From Coprothermobacter platensis DSM 11748 (GTDB lineage Bacteria; Coprothermobacterota; Coprothermobacteria; Coprothermobacterales; Coprothermobacteraceae): DNA of 64,000 nt. The translations under genes were made by a program, and so were the position numbers. Positions within the stretch are counted from its first letter, which is position 1. Every line of letters begins with the position of its first letter. Shown piece by piece: positions 31,560 to 41,548 of the stretch. Location of the stretch: positions 315,468 through 379,467 of the forward strand of contig NZ_KB899040.1 of NCBI RefSeq assembly GCF_000378005.1, in the 5' to 3' direction. The notes under the pieces are model-generated. The model did not search any database. It saw only the letters and a program-made list of their open reading frames with translations, and was not told the origin of the DNA.

Positions 31560-33962
31560 TTATCCGCATTTACTGTAGCCGCAGTTAGGGCAGGTGAGAC
31601 ACCCTTCTTCGTTCAACATGGGTGTACCACATACTGGACACAAGCTTATGCCCTCACTGCTTAGAATCTCTTGTACTCTTTCATCTCCGTAAATTGCTTT
31701 CATGGCATCGATCTGTTCTTTATCAAGTTTCGGAACCTTATGGTTGTTTTGACTGTGGCTTCTTTCTTCATTAACACCCAAGGAGAATATGGGTGTAGCG
31801 CTTTTCAGCCCATTTCCGAGGATATTAAGCCCTTTATTAACTGCCTCTCTAAGGGACAAAGCTATGCCGTGTGCAGTGCTTCTTAACCCTTCAGGTGATA
31901 GTTTATAACTCACAGGATCCACAGGTTGCGTAAGCTGGTCAACGATTTCATCCAAAGGAATGCCATATTGCAAACCGATGGACACAAGGCGTGCTATGGC
32001 TTCAATCTCTGCGGGAGCCACAGAACCGCTCACATTTGTGAAAACTTCAATGGGGCGACCGTTTTCGTCGACATTTACCGTAACGTAGAGAGTTCCGGTA
32101 CCTGTTCTGAACTTCTTGGTAAAACCTGTGAGCACTTCGGGCCGTTTGGGGAAAATACGCTTTGGCTTGCCAACTTCTACGTTTTCTTCAATGGCGCTTT
32201 CGCCTTGCGATGTGCTGGACGGTGCGTTCAAAACTTGCAAATCTAATGATTTATCGCGGTAAACGGTTATTGATTTTGCACCAAGTTCATAAGCCAGCGC
32301 ATATATTTTTTCTACATCTTCCACAGTAGCTTCGTAAGGTAAATTCACCGTTTTCGATATAGAACTGTCGATGTTTTCTTGCCATGCGGCTTGCATTCGC
32401 ACGTGCCATTCTGGATCTACTTCCATCGCTGTAGGGAACACACTTTTCAATTCTTCAGGCAAATCCTCAATGCTTCTAAGTTTGCCCTCATTGTCAATGA
32501 TGCGTGTTACAAGTTCTTCGCTATAGAGATTTCTTTGTTTTAGTATATCCAGAAGCGTGGACTGCACTTCCTTGAAATTGCCTGCTGTTATTTTTCTTTC
32601 AAAGGCAAGTGCAAAGTAAGGCTCAATACCGCTATTAACATTTGCCAAAATAGAAAGCGTCCCCGTAGGAGCGATGGTTGTTACAGCAGCATTGCGCATG
32701 GGCGTACCCATTTCTTTCCATTTGCTTCTGTCATAAAACTCGAAAACGCCTCGCTCCTTTGCAAGCTCCTGGGATGCAAGGTGCGACTTTTCTTTAAGGA
32801 AAGCGCCAACTTTGCGTGCTTCATCCAATGCTTCTTCGGAATCGTAAGGAATGCCAAGAAGTGAAAGAGCGTCAGCCCAGCCCATAACACCAAGGCCTAT
32901 GCGTCTGGCTTTTTTAGCATAGTTCTCTAATTCGGGTATGGGGTAATCATTGGCTTCAATGACGTTATCGAGGAAACGGACAGCAAGTTTTATCGTTTCT
33001 TCAAAGATTTCCCAGTCCCATTCATAGCCGGAATCTGTCTCTTTAAGCATATGTTTTAGGTTGATAGAACCCAAGTTGCAAGAACCATAAGGTGGCAGTG
33101 GCTGTTCACCACAAGGATTAGTGGCTTCTATTTGGCCATCATCCAAATAATCTTCGCTGTTTATTCTGTCTATGAAGATAATGCCTGGGTCCCCTGTACG
33201 CCATGCATTTTCAGCAATTTTGTGCATCAATTCGCGTGTGTTTAATTCACCAATTGTTTCTCCTGTGTGAGGTGCTATCAATTTAAAATTAGCGTTAGCT
33301 TTGTAAGCTTCCATGAATGCTTCTGTTATCGCAACTGAAATGTTGAAGTTATGCAGTGGGCCTTTGCCACTAGTGTTTTCTCTTTTTGAATCGACAAATT
33401 CCAGAATGTCTGGGTGGTGAACATTCAAAACACCCATCTGGGCGCCACGTCGTTTACCACCTTGAGCCACTACATCTACCATAACGTCATAAATGTGCAT
33501 GAATGACACTGGTCCTGAAGATTGCCCACCGCTGCTTTTTACTAATGATCCTTTTGGCCTAAGGCGGCTAAATGCATAACCTACGCCGCCTCCTGCTTGC
33601 ATGATTTTTGCTGCATCCCACAATGTTTTGAAGATCCCATCTATGCTATCTTCCACAGGGAGCACGATGCAAGCAGACATAAAACGCCTGCCTTTGTATT
33701 TTTCATCTTTTGGCAAACCAGCATGGAACAGTGTAGGAGTATTTGGAAGGAAATTTCGTTTCCACAGCATGTCAAAGAAACGTTCCTCTATGGTTTGAAT
33801 TTTGTCTTGATCAGCCCCCCAAACAGATTCTGCCTGCGCTATTCCGTGCGCTACTCTACGCATGAGCTGCTCTGGCGTTTCTATGGTATTCCCTTGCTCA
33901 TCTTTCAAAAGGTAGCGTTGTTCCAATACCCTGAGTGCAGTTTCACTCCATTGAAGTTCCAT
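31560..33962 (-). CDS. nrdJ: Adenosylcobalamin-dependent (class II) ribonucleotide reductase
   Basis: An 800-aa enzyme reducing ribonucleotides with a B12-derived radical, oxygen-independent. Seen in order: 'FLPNTPTLFHAG', 'FMSACIVLP' (redox Cys), 'AGGGVGYAFSRLRP', 'NPCGEQPLPPYGSCNLGSINL' (active-site Cys and Glu), a C-terminal regulatory and DUF-like part, and a zinc ribbon 'CPVCGTP...CPNCGYSKCG'. That size and ribbon are typical of the large vitamin B12-dependent NrdJ of thermophiles and anaerobes. yqeY is three bases upstream in the same operon. No cobalamin riboswitch precedes it. Confidence 0.96.
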   Translation of the reverse strand: MELQWSETALRVLEQRYLLKDEQGNTIETPEQLMRRVAHGIAQAESVWGADQDKIQTIEERFFDMLWKRNFLPNTPTLFHAGLPKDEKYKGRRFMSACIVLPVEDSIDGIFKTLWDAAKIMQAGGGVGYAFSRLRPKGSLVKSSGGQSSGPVSFMHIYDVMVDVVAQGGKRRGAQMGVLNVHHPDILEFVDSKRENTSGKGPLHNFNISVAITEAFMEAYKANANFKLIAPHTGETIGELNTRELMHKIAENAWRTGDPGIIFIDRINSEDYLDDGQIEATNPCGEQPLPPYGSCNLGSINLKHMLKETDSGYEWDWEIFEETIKLAVRFLDNVIEANDYPIPELENYAKKARRIGLGVMGWADALSLLGIPYDSEEALDEARKVGAFLKEKSHLASQELAKERGVFEFYDRSKWKEMGTPMRNAAVTTIAPTGTLSILANVNSGIEPYFALAFERKITAGNFKEVQSTLLDILKQRNLYSEELVTRIIDNEGKLRSIEDLPEELKSVFPTAMEVDPEWHVRMQAAWQENIDSSISKTVNLPYEATVEDVEKIYALAYELGAKSITVYRDKSLDLQVLNAPSSTSQGESAIEENVEVGKPKRIFPKRPEVLTGFTKKFRTGTGTLYVTVNVDENGRPIEVFTNVSGSVAPAEIEAIARLVSIGLQYGIPLDEIVDQLTQPVDPVSYKLSPEGLRSTAHGIALSLREAVNKGLNILGNGLKSATPIFSLGVNEERSHSQNNHKVPKLDKEQIDAMKAIYGDERVQEILSSEGISLCPVCGTPMLNEEGCLTCPNCGYSKCG

Positions 33963-33965
33963 ACT

Positions 33966-34430
33966 TTATTGACCTCCGTTCAAATATGCCGCTAATTCTT
34001 CGTCCAGTATTTTTCCTACTAAAGCACCCTCTGCTTTGCCTTTCAATTCTTGCATTACAGAACCCATGATTTTACCACGTTCTTTTATATCTTTTGGTTG
34101 CATCTGCACTATGTGTGCTTTAATGACGTTTCTTACTTCTTCATCTGACATCATTTTTGGCAGATATGCCTCAAGCACTTCAAGTTCAGCCTGTTCTTTT
34201 TGAGCAAGTTCATTTCTTCCAGCCTTTTCATAAAGTTCAATAGCTTCTCTGCGTTTCTTTACTTCCTGCCTTATTGCTTGTAATACGTCTTCATCATCCG
34301 CTGTTTTCATTTTTTGAACTTCTATATTTTTTACGGCGGTAAGCACAGAACGAACGACTTCCAATCTCAGGGTATCTCGGGCTTTCATATATTGTTTCAA
34401 CTCATCTTGTAATTGTTCTTTTAAACTCAT
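33966..34430 (-). CDS. yqeY: GatB/YqeY domain protein
   Basis: A 154-aa stand-alone YqeY protein, related to the C-terminal tRNA-binding domain of GatB. The N terminus 'SLKEQLQDELKQYMKARD' and 'RREAIELYEKAGR' and 'LEAYLPKMMSDEE' are diagnostic. Its biochemical role is unclear, perhaps linked to tRNA-dependent amidation. ATG 34430 has AAAGGAGGGG about 7 bases upstream; the in-frame ATG at 34454 precedes that site. It is transcribed with nrdJ. Confidence 0.9.
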   Translation of the reverse strand: MSLKEQLQDELKQYMKARDTLRLEVVRSVLTAVKNIEVQKMKTADDEDVLQAIRQEVKKRREAIELYEKAGRNELAQKEQAELEVLEAYLPKMMSDEEVRNVIKAHIVQMQPKDIKERGKIMGSVMQELKGKAEGALVGKILDEELAAYLNGGQ

Positions 34431-34490
34431 TTTTTGCCCCTCCTTTATTTCCATAACTTAAATATAAGACACACTCCCCAATAACACTTA

Positions 34491-34507
34491 AAGAATATAT
34501 TATTCTT
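34491..34507. repeat. 17-bp palindrome between divergent yqeY and kinase genes
   Basis: AAGAATA-TAT-TATTCTT is a perfect inverted repeat with 7-base arms, placed between the divergent starts at 34430 and 34542 in an A/T-rich promoter region. It could be an operator for a dimeric regulator or overlapping -10 elements. The flanking TATATGAT looks like a -10 for the plus-strand gene. Confidence 0.4.
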
Positions 34508-34541
34508 ATATGATACCGTTTTAAGCGGGAGATGAAATGCT

Positions 34542-36170
34542 ATGGTTCATTACCTTTCTGTAGAAGGACTTTTCAAGTGTGAAGTGGAAGATGGACAGCC
34601 ATTTTGGGATGCCATAAGCACGAACGAGCAGTACCGTTCAATATTGGAAAAAGAAGAAGCCGTGGCTATTCACTTAGGGAAAGATATATTGCCTCTACAA
34701 GCGCCTGTAAAAACGGATGGAGCTGTGCGCCTTGTCAGACGAGATAGCGTGTTAGGCCAACGCATAGTGGAAAAGATGTGCTTATTCTTGGTAGGGATGG
34801 CTGCTTACAGGTTATTTGGTGAGAAATATATGGAAATAAAGTATTCCTATGGCTCTGGCATATTCTGTTCCATGGAACAGCCGCTAAAGGATAGCGAAGT
34901 AGATGCACTCAATAATGAAGTGGAAAAGCTTATAGAAAAAAACGTTCCTATAAGTTGGGAACCTACTTCCTTAAATTCATCCATATTATCATCTTCATTC
35001 GTTAGGGGTAAGAGCAGCCTGTTGAAATATCCGAAGGTAGAGCATCAGCTCTTCTACAGTCAAGGATATGGGGAAATATCGTGGCTTCCCATTCTGCCCA
35101 GTTCAGGTATGGTTAGAAAAGTCAATGTCATAAACTACACGCCTGGCTTTGTGGTGGTGCCAGAAGGGAATGTTTTCGAAGAAATACCAAAACTATTCCA
35201 AGCCTTTTTCGAATACGACCAGTGGTTAAACGTTCTGGGTATTAGAGATGTGGGCGATATAAATGCGTTGGTTCAGAGCCGTGAGATCATTGAACTTATA
35301 AAGGTTGCAGAAGCGCTACATGAAAAGCGTATTTCTTATATCGCTGATGAGATTTCTAAAAGAGAAGCAAAGCTTGTGCTCATCGCTGGCCCATCGTCTT
35401 CTGGGAAAACGAGCTTCTCTAAGCGCTTGTCGATTCAGCTTAGGGTAAATGGGCTGAGGCCTGTCTACATGGGCACTGACGATTACTTTGTGCCAAGAGA
35501 TTTGACACCCAAAGATGAGAACGGTAATTACGACTTTGACTCCTTGAATGCTTTAGATTTGCAGACCCTCGTACAAGATATAAACAAACTTTTGAATGGT
35601 GAAGAAATTGAGGTAAAAAAGTATGATTTTGTAAAAGGTGTCCGCATAATTCAAGAGAAGAAAATGCGTTTACCCAGTAATGGTGTATTGGTCTTAGAGG
35701 GAATCCATGCTTTAAATCCCAAAACTACTTTGGGCGTGCCAGCACATGTGAAGTATAAGATTTATGTGAGTGCATTGGCGCATTTGAATCTGGATGAAGT
35801 AAACAGAACGTATACGACCGATGCACGTTTGGTTAGGCGTATGGTTCGTGACAGTTTCTACAGAGCATATCTTGCTGAAGAAACACTCCGTCAATGGCCT
35901 TTGGTAAGACGTGGTGAGGACAGGAACATATTTCCATATCAGCAGGAAGCGGATGCGTTCTTTAATAGTGCGCTACCATATGAGCTTCTCGTACTCAAGC
36001 CTTTCGCTGAGCCCATGCTTCAACAGATACCCGAAACCTTAAAAGAATATGCCGATGCTTGGAGGCTTAAACGTCTATTAAGCTATTTTGACACATGTGA
36101 GTCCGCATTTGTTCCCAACACCTCTATTCTGCGTGAGTTTGTGGGGGGAAGTGCCTTTGATGTTTACTAA
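34542..36170 (+). CDS. Uridine-kinase-like protein fused to a ThrRS-like N-terminal region
   Basis: A 542-aa protein with two parts. Residues 1-240 resemble the TGS and second additional domains of threonyl-tRNA synthetase (beta-rich start, then 'VEKMCLFLVGMAAYRLFG' helix), but the editing His residues are not obvious. Residues about 280-480 are a phosphoribulokinase/uridine kinase domain with Walker A 'IAGPSSSGKTSFSKRL', 'TDDYFVPRD' and 'VLEGIHALN'. This arrangement occurs widely in Thermotoga, clostridia and related bacteria; the substrate has not been clear, uridine being the common guess. A GGGAGATGA lies about 11 bases before the ATG. It stands alone between yqeY and rex. Confidence 0.85.
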   Translation: MVHYLSVEGLFKCEVEDGQPFWDAISTNEQYRSILEKEEAVAIHLGKDILPLQAPVKTDGAVRLVRRDSVLGQRIVEKMCLFLVGMAAYRLFGEKYMEIKYSYGSGIFCSMEQPLKDSEVDALNNEVEKLIEKNVPISWEPTSLNSSILSSSFVRGKSSLLKYPKVEHQLFYSQGYGEISWLPILPSSGMVRKVNVINYTPGFVVVPEGNVFEEIPKLFQAFFEYDQWLNVLGIRDVGDINALVQSREIIELIKVAEALHEKRISYIADEISKREAKLVLIAGPSSSGKTSFSKRLSIQLRVNGLRPVYMGTDDYFVPRDLTPKDENGNYDFDSLNALDLQTLVQDINKLLNGEEIEVKKYDFVKGVRIIQEKKMRLPSNGVLVLEGIHALNPKTTLGVPAHVKYKIYVSALAHLNLDEVNRTYTTDARLVRRMVRDSFYRAYLAEETLRQWPLVRRGEDRNIFPYQQEADAFFNSALPYELLVLKPFAEPMLQQIPETLKEYADAWRLKRLLSYFDTCESAFVPNTSILREFVGGSAFDVY

Positions 36171-36345
36171 CGCATGAGGCTGACAATGTTCTGGAAAACG
36201 GTATAAACAGTGGGCAGTACTTTATAATTGAAATAGGGCTGCTCATCACGATATGATGGCAGACATCTTTAATGGTATTGGTGTTTTCAGTTTAAATGTG
36301 TTTTCCGTATGTATATGAACAAGTTAAAAGGAGGATGATAGCCAT

Positions 36346-36972
36346 ATGATACCTTGGGTTGTTCTTGAAAGGCTTTATCTTTATTATTCTTATGTGGACT
36401 CTCTACCGCCAGAGATAAATTGGGTTTCTTCCCAGATGTTAGGAGAAGCTTTGGGCATATCTCCGGATTTAGTCAGAAAAGACATGACATACTGCGAAAT
36501 AAAAGGAAAACCCAGGCAGGGTTATCCTGTTCCTGAACTAAGGAACTATCTTAAAAAGCTTTTGAAACTGGATACGTCAGTGAATTCGGTTATAGTTGGG
36601 ACAGGTAGACTTGGCTCTGCACTGGCAAACTATGAGGGATTGAAGAAAAGCAACATGCATGTTGTGGGACTGTTCGATACCGATCCGAAAAAAGTTGGCA
36701 CTACGTTGGGTGATCTAACGATCATGCATTTAGGTAAGATGCATGACTTTATTAAAGAAAATGACGTTGTGTGCGGTGTAATAACTGTTCCGGCTCATAG
36801 TGCTCAACAAGTATGCGATCTGTTAGTGGGTGCTGGTGTTAAGGCAATATGGAACTTCGCTCCGGTAGCTCTTAAAGTGCCTGATGGTGTCTATCTGCGG
36901 AGTGAGAACATCGTTCAAGGTTTTGTTCTGCTGCGCATTAGCTTGCTTGAGGCAAACCAACATGGATCGTAA
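36346..36972 (+). CDS. rex: Redox-sensing transcriptional repressor Rex
   Basis: A 208-aa repressor that binds DNA when NADH/NAD+ is low. The N-terminal winged helix has 'WVSSQMLGEALGISPDLVRKD', followed by 'GKPRQGYPVPEL' and a Rossmann domain with 'VIVGTGRLGSAL', then a swapped C-terminal helix. It heads the operon that continues into DUF2148 and the DNA end-processing genes. AAAGGAGG lies about 12 bases upstream of the ATG. I find no convincing Rex operator in the 175 bases before it, which otherwise hold no clear structure. Confidence 0.93.
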   Translation: MIPWVVLERLYLYYSYVDSLPPEINWVSSQMLGEALGISPDLVRKDMTYCEIKGKPRQGYPVPELRNYLKKLLKLDTSVNSVIVGTGRLGSALANYEGLKKSNMHVVGLFDTDPKKVGTTLGDLTIMHLGKMHDFIKENDVVCGVITVPAHSAQQVCDLLVGAGVKAIWNFAPVALKVPDGVYLRSENIVQGFVLLRISLLEANQHGS

Positions 36973-37495
36973 AGAAATAGTTGGCGAAAGTTTACACGTA
37001 TCCGGTGTGCTGGCAGCTCAAAAAATGCTCACTGCGCCGAAGGGTTTAGGTCGTGATAGCATTGACGTCATGCTCATAGAGGATGAAAAAACACTGTCGA
37101 AAATATTGGAAGAGGCAAAACAATTTCAAGAAAAATGGCCATTTTTTGACAGAGACGCTCATACGCTTGAAGGCAAAAAGTTTATGATCCTTTTGGCATT
37201 CGCAGAAGATAAAAAGCCTGCTAACCTCAATTGTGGTTTATGCAAAGCAGACTGCGATGCTGCTCGCGAAGGAAAGACTTTTTGCGTGTTTTCTGCCATG
37301 GATTTGGGCATCGCATTAGGTGTTGCGGTGGATGTATTCAATGATTTTGGTGTAGATAATCGGATACAATGGACTCTTGGTGAAGCTTGTAAAAGCCTTG
37401 GCCTTTGCCCTGAAGGAAGCGTTGCCATTGCCATACCTATGAGCGTAAGCAGTAAAAACATATTCTTTGATAGGCTATGGTGGAACAGGAAGTGA
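36962..37495 (+). CDS. DUF2148 ferredoxin-like domain protein
   Basis: A 177-aa protein with the DUF2148 pattern: N-terminal helix 'LHVSGVLAAQKMLTAPKGLG', a Cys cluster 'NCGLCKADC...TFCVFSAMDLGIALG' with four Cys likely holding an Fe-S cluster, 'VDNRIQWTLGEA', and the C-terminal 'SSKNIFFDR'. The function is unknown; members are found in anaerobes and often near redox genes. It starts at ATG 36962, overlapping the end of rex by 11 bases, so co-regulation by Rex is likely. A long upstream in-frame extension to 36884 would lie within rex and is rejected. Confidence 0.88.
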   Translation: MDRKEIVGESLHVSGVLAAQKMLTAPKGLGRDSIDVMLIEDEKTLSKILEEAKQFQEKWPFFDRDAHTLEGKKFMILLAFAEDKKPANLNCGLCKADCDAAREGKTFCVFSAMDLGIALGVAVDVFNDFGVDNRIQWTLGEACKSLGLCPEGSVAIAIPMSVSSKNIFFDRLWWNRK

Positions 37496-37505
37496 TGATT
37501 CATTT

Positions 37506-38630
37506 ATGAGAGTATTAGTTACTGGCGACTGGCATTTAGGTGCCGTAACATGGAGGCGGAAGCCTCAAGATAGAACACCAGAAATACAAGCGTGCTTGGA
37601 AGAAATCTTGGATTATCTTCGTGAAGAACCAGTGGATCTTATCGCAGTTACAGGTGACTTAACACATTATTGGGTTCCTTTGGAAGGCGAAAAGCAGCAT
37701 TGGCTCATGGACTACCTTTATAAACTATCAGATTTTGCTCCCGTTATAGGTGTGTTGGGTAATCACGATTGGAAGGGTTTGGTAAGTTTTGACAAATTTG
37801 CACGTATAAAGAATGTTTTCATAGTGGATAAGCTTGAGCAACTTAATTTGGATGTAGGTGGAGAAAAGGTATGCATCACGGCGCTACCCTATTTTGATGC
37901 TAGAAAAATTATCACACCTACTGATACCAATACCAGAGAAGTCATGAATGACGCTGTCCAATCGGTACTGGACGAAATTTCTCCGCGTAATTGCAGCGGG
38001 GATTCTACATACCGTTTTTTACTCACGCATGGTGTTGTGGAGGGCATGTCGTATTCAAAGTTTGGTACTAACGAAGTACCCATACCCAGAGTACTGCTAT
38101 CACAGTTCGATTTTACATTTTTGGGGCACATCCATGATGCCAAGCTTATCACAGACAATCATACGCAGAAGATACTGGGATGTTATCCTGGTGGCGTCGC
38201 AAAGCTGGACTTTGGAGAAGAGAGTAGTCAACAGGGTTTTTACATTGTCGACTTCAGCGGTCAAGGTACGAAGACCTATTTTCACCCGTTTATTTCTCAA
38301 AAGAAATTGAAACAGGTTACCGTTATAGGGAGCCCTTCTCCTAAAGTTGTTAGTGATTTAACGACTTTTCAAGGTTACGTGAAAGTAACACTTCAAGAGG
38401 GCGATTTGGTTGCTGTACAAAGGCTGTATGAATTGCCTTCAGTGGTTTCAGTAGAGCTTGAAAGTGTAACAGCGGACGACACAGAAAACAGTAGAGTGAA
38501 GTTTTCATCCATGGAAGAAGCTTACGGACAGTATTTAGAGAAGCAGGAACTTAAATCAGAGCTCAGAGATAAACTGTTAGAAAAATTCTCCAGTTATTTG
38601 CAGAAGGCAAGAGAGGACGATACATTGTGA
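37506..38630 (+). CDS. sbcD: Mre11/SbcD-type nuclease subunit
   Basis: A 374-aa calcineurin-like phosphoesterase, nuclease partner of Rad50/SbcC in DNA double-strand break processing. All five metal motifs are present: 'GDWHLG', 'TGDLTH', 'GNHDW', 'LLTHG' and 'LGHIHDA'. The C-terminal part (about 265-374) carries capping and Rad50-binding regions ending in a Lys/Glu-rich helix. ATG 37506 is used; the longer in-frame frame starting at 37467 overlaps DUF2148. The gene overlaps sbcC by four bases (GTGA). Confidence 0.93.
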   Translation: MRVLVTGDWHLGAVTWRRKPQDRTPEIQACLEEILDYLREEPVDLIAVTGDLTHYWVPLEGEKQHWLMDYLYKLSDFAPVIGVLGNHDWKGLVSFDKFARIKNVFIVDKLEQLNLDVGGEKVCITALPYFDARKIITPTDTNTREVMNDAVQSVLDEISPRNCSGDSTYRFLLTHGVVEGMSYSKFGTNEVPIPRVLLSQFDFTFLGHIHDAKLITDNHTQKILGCYPGGVAKLDFGEESSQQGFYIVDFSGQGTKTYFHPFISQKKLKQVTVIGSPSPKVVSDLTTFQGYVKVTLQEGDLVAVQRLYELPSVVSVELESVTADDTENSRVKFSSMEEAYGQYLEKQELKSELRDKLLEKFSSYLQKAREDDTL

Positions 38631-41548
38631 AACCTGAAAAGTTGGAAGTTACCAATTTCTTGGGTTTAAAAAAGATCTCTTTGACGTTTCCTCCTCAGGG
38701 CGTTTTTGTCATAACGGGACCTAATGGTGCAGGAAAATCTTCCATATTGGAGGCGATTTACTTTGCTCTTTATGGAAAAACAATGAGATTGCCTGGGGAT
38801 GTGAAGAACACTGCCATTATTAATAGAAATGCTCGGCATAGCACTGACAACCCTGCCAGAGCTGAAGTAATTTTTACCTTTTCTCAGCAAGGTCGTAAGT
38901 ACTTAATAAGAAGAGAACTGGAGCGGAACACAAAAAAGGTAGATGATTCTACCCATAATGCATGGTTTTTCGACTTAGATGGTCCCCATGGAGACGTTCC
39001 TGAAACCGGTGTAACAAAAGTTAATAAAAAGATTGAGGACGTCCTTGGTTTGAATCCTGAAGTGTTTGCTTCAACGGTTTTTTTGGGCCAAGGCAGAATA
39101 ACCGATTTAGTAGAGGCGAAACCGGACAAGAGGCGAAAAATTTTTGATTCTATTTTGGAAACGCATAATTTAAGTAAGATGCAAGCACTGGTGCGTGGTG
39201 ATTTGCAGCAAGTTCAAGCTCGGGTGGAATCGCTCACCGAGGAATACAACCAACTTAGGGAAGGACCGTCCGCTGATGAATTACGCCAACAACTGAGCGA
39301 CGTTCTATCCAAAATAGAAGAAATTCGCCGTCAGCTTGAGCAGTTCGAACAGATGTCTAAGCGTTTTGAAGAAATCCATCAGGTTAAGAGTGATATGGAA
39401 AAAACGCAAAACAACATCAACGTGCTGAAGTCGCAGATTGAGGAGCTAAGGTACAAAGCTTATGAGGATGCCAATATTAAACTAGCAAAAGAATTGCGAG
39501 TTAAGTACATTCAATTGGAACAAGACGAAGCGCAGTTTGAACAACTAAAACTGCAAAAACAGGGATTGGAAGAGAATGCAAAACGCTTTGGTGAAATTGC
39601 CGAGAAGCTATCAAAAGACATAGAATCTCTTCACCACCGCCTGGAAGAGTTGGGTGAAGAACAGCAGCTTGAAGATGAACTGTCGTACTTGGAGCATAGT
39701 TTACAAGAACTAAACGCAGCGAGAAGCAAGCTTGATGACGCCTTTAATACATTGATGCAATGCAGAACACTTAGCAGTGAGATGTTGACTTTGCTGGCTG
39801 AGGAAAAAACACTTAAAAAAGATGTTTCTGCCTTGGATAAGCTGCTTCGGTTCCTTGACGAGCGTAGAGGCGTGTTTGAAAAATATTACGAAGCAAAGCA
39901 GGAAATAAAAAAACTCGAAGATGAACGCGCTAAAAACATGGAAGAAGCAAATAAACTGCAGCGAGCATATCAGCAGTTAAACAGTAGAATGCAAACTGTC
40001 AACGCTGAATTTCCCAACGCGGAAAGAGATTTTTTGGTAAGCCGCATAGTGGAAACTTTGAGCCCACAAGATGAGTGCCCTATTTGTGGGAACGAAATCA
40101 CAGAGTTAAAAACCGTTTCTCTTCCTGACGAATTGTTGCTGGAGTTTGGCCAACTGGAAATGCAGAAGTATCATGTGGAACAACAGTTGAAGAAAATCAA
40201 TGAGCACATGGCTGAGTTGGAGAATCGATTGTCTGAATTGCAGGCTGTTGTTTCCAAGTGCCAGGAACATTTTACGCCGAATCTGTCAGCAAGAATAGAG
40301 CGCTTATCATCCGTGGGTGAAATGAACACATGGATAGAGAGCCAAGGTCAAATCTATGGCGATAGGAGAGAACGCTTAGCAGTGGTACAGCAACAGCTTT
40401 ATGCGAGGGGAGTTCAACTAAGAGCGCAGAACGAACGTTTGAAATCGTTATGTTCCAATGTCGAGATAAGATCGGCTCTTCACGAAAACAATCTGCAAGA
40501 TAAGCTTGTTGCTATGGAAAAAAATATAAAAATGACCGAGCAAAAGATAGCCGCCTTATCTAAACAAATAACGGATTTGAAAGAAATGCGGCAAAGCATA
40601 ACGGTGGAGTTGGCTAAACGCGGTGGAGAACTGAACAAAACACAGGAAAGCAAAACTGAGACTGAAAAAGCACTGAAAGAGCTAAATCGCCGCATAGACA
40701 CGATTTTGTCAAGGATAACGGATGAGCGCTCTCTGCTCAAAAATGAACTTTTGGAAAAGGGCCTGACGATGGAGAATTACGAATCGTTAAAGAATCGCGA
40801 TGTTCAGGGCGCAGACGATAAGCTCAAAATGCTCATGGGTAGTTTGGATCAACTTCAAAACGCATTCAATGAAAAACAGGACCAGTATTTATCATTGCTT
40901 GCAGATGTGAAAGAAGAAGGCGACTTGAATTCAGTACAAAGTCAACTTCAGAGTGCCAATGAAACATATAAGCAGTTACTTAAAGAATCTGGTAGCATCG
41001 AGGATGCCATTAAGCATGCTGTGGAAAGGGAACAACGTTTGAAAGAAAAAGAGAATCAACGTGCCTTGCTGGAAGAAGAACTTAGCGTGCTTACGCGTTT
41101 ATGGGAAGACTTAAAAGCTGACCGTTTCCCGGATTTTTACCGTGGTGAGATGATGAATGAAATTGTGACTTCTGCTTCTAACCTGCTTTGGGAGATGAGT
41201 GGCGGGCAGTTTAATCTCATTTTTGATTCTGATTCTTTTCGCTTTGATGTTGTATTTGACGACGGTTTGACTTCTGACATAAGTAATCTAAGTGGCGGCG
41301 AGAAAGTGCTTGTAGCATTGTCATTGGCATTCGCCATTAGTCAACATTTTGCTGGTTCTTTAGAATCTATTTTTCTTGATGAAGGTTTAGCGTGGTTGGA
41401 TAAAGAAAACAACACGAAGTTAGCTCAGTACTTGCAGAATATGGAAAATAGCTCTATGGTTGTGGGCATAGTAACGCATTCAGAAGAGTTCGCGATAAAC
41501 TTTCAGCGTAGACTTTATGTGAATGGGGGCACAGCGCAGTGGACATAA
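38627..41548 (+). CDS. sbcC: Rad50/SbcC-type SMC-like ATPase
   Basis: A 973-aa SMC-family ATPase. Walker A 'GPNGAGKSSILEAIY' lies near residue 31, followed by the Q-loop 'VFLGQGRI'; two long coiled coils meet at a single zinc hook 'CPICGNEI' (Cys484 and Cys487); the C-terminal lobe has the signature 'LSGGEKVLVALSLAFA' (about 887) and Walker B 'SIFLDEGLAWLD' (about 914). It is the length of archaeal Rad50, slightly short for SbcC. GTG 38627 is the start, overlapping the sbcD stop. The nurA gene begins 10 bases before its end. Confidence 0.95.
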   Translation: MKPEKLEVTNFLGLKKISLTFPPQGVFVITGPNGAGKSSILEAIYFALYGKTMRLPGDVKNTAIINRNARHSTDNPARAEVIFTFSQQGRKYLIRRELERNTKKVDDSTHNAWFFDLDGPHGDVPETGVTKVNKKIEDVLGLNPEVFASTVFLGQGRITDLVEAKPDKRRKIFDSILETHNLSKMQALVRGDLQQVQARVESLTEEYNQLREGPSADELRQQLSDVLSKIEEIRRQLEQFEQMSKRFEEIHQVKSDMEKTQNNINVLKSQIEELRYKAYEDANIKLAKELRVKYIQLEQDEAQFEQLKLQKQGLEENAKRFGEIAEKLSKDIESLHHRLEELGEEQQLEDELSYLEHSLQELNAARSKLDDAFNTLMQCRTLSSEMLTLLAEEKTLKKDVSALDKLLRFLDERRGVFEKYYEAKQEIKKLEDERAKNMEEANKLQRAYQQLNSRMQTVNAEFPNAERDFLVSRIVETLSPQDECPICGNEITELKTVSLPDELLLEFGQLEMQKYHVEQQLKKINEHMAELENRLSELQAVVSKCQEHFTPNLSARIERLSSVGEMNTWIESQGQIYGDRRERLAVVQQQLYARGVQLRAQNERLKSLCSNVEIRSALHENNLQDKLVAMEKNIKMTEQKIAALSKQITDLKEMRQSITVELAKRGGELNKTQESKTETEKALKELNRRIDTILSRITDERSLLKNELLEKGLTMENYESLKNRDVQGADDKLKMLMGSLDQLQNAFNEKQDQYLSLLADVKEEGDLNSVQSQLQSANETYKQLLKESGSIEDAIKHAVEREQRLKEKENQRALLEEELSVLTRLWEDLKADRFPDFYRGEMMNEIVTSASNLLWEMSGGQFNLIFDSDSFRFDVVFDDGLTSDISNLSGGEKVLVALSLAFAISQHFAGSLESIFLDEGLAWLDKENNTKLAQYLQNMENSSMVVGIVTHSEEFAINFQRRLYVNGGTAQWT

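Noticed and set aside
31560-33962. Plus-strand frames across nrdJ
   Set aside because: They are shadows of the strongly conserved minus-strand reductase and carry no domain signature.
36171-36345. A Rex operator upstream of rex
   Set aside because: No sequence resembling the TTGTGAA-N4-TTCACAA palindrome could be found there; the region only shows AT-rich stretches.
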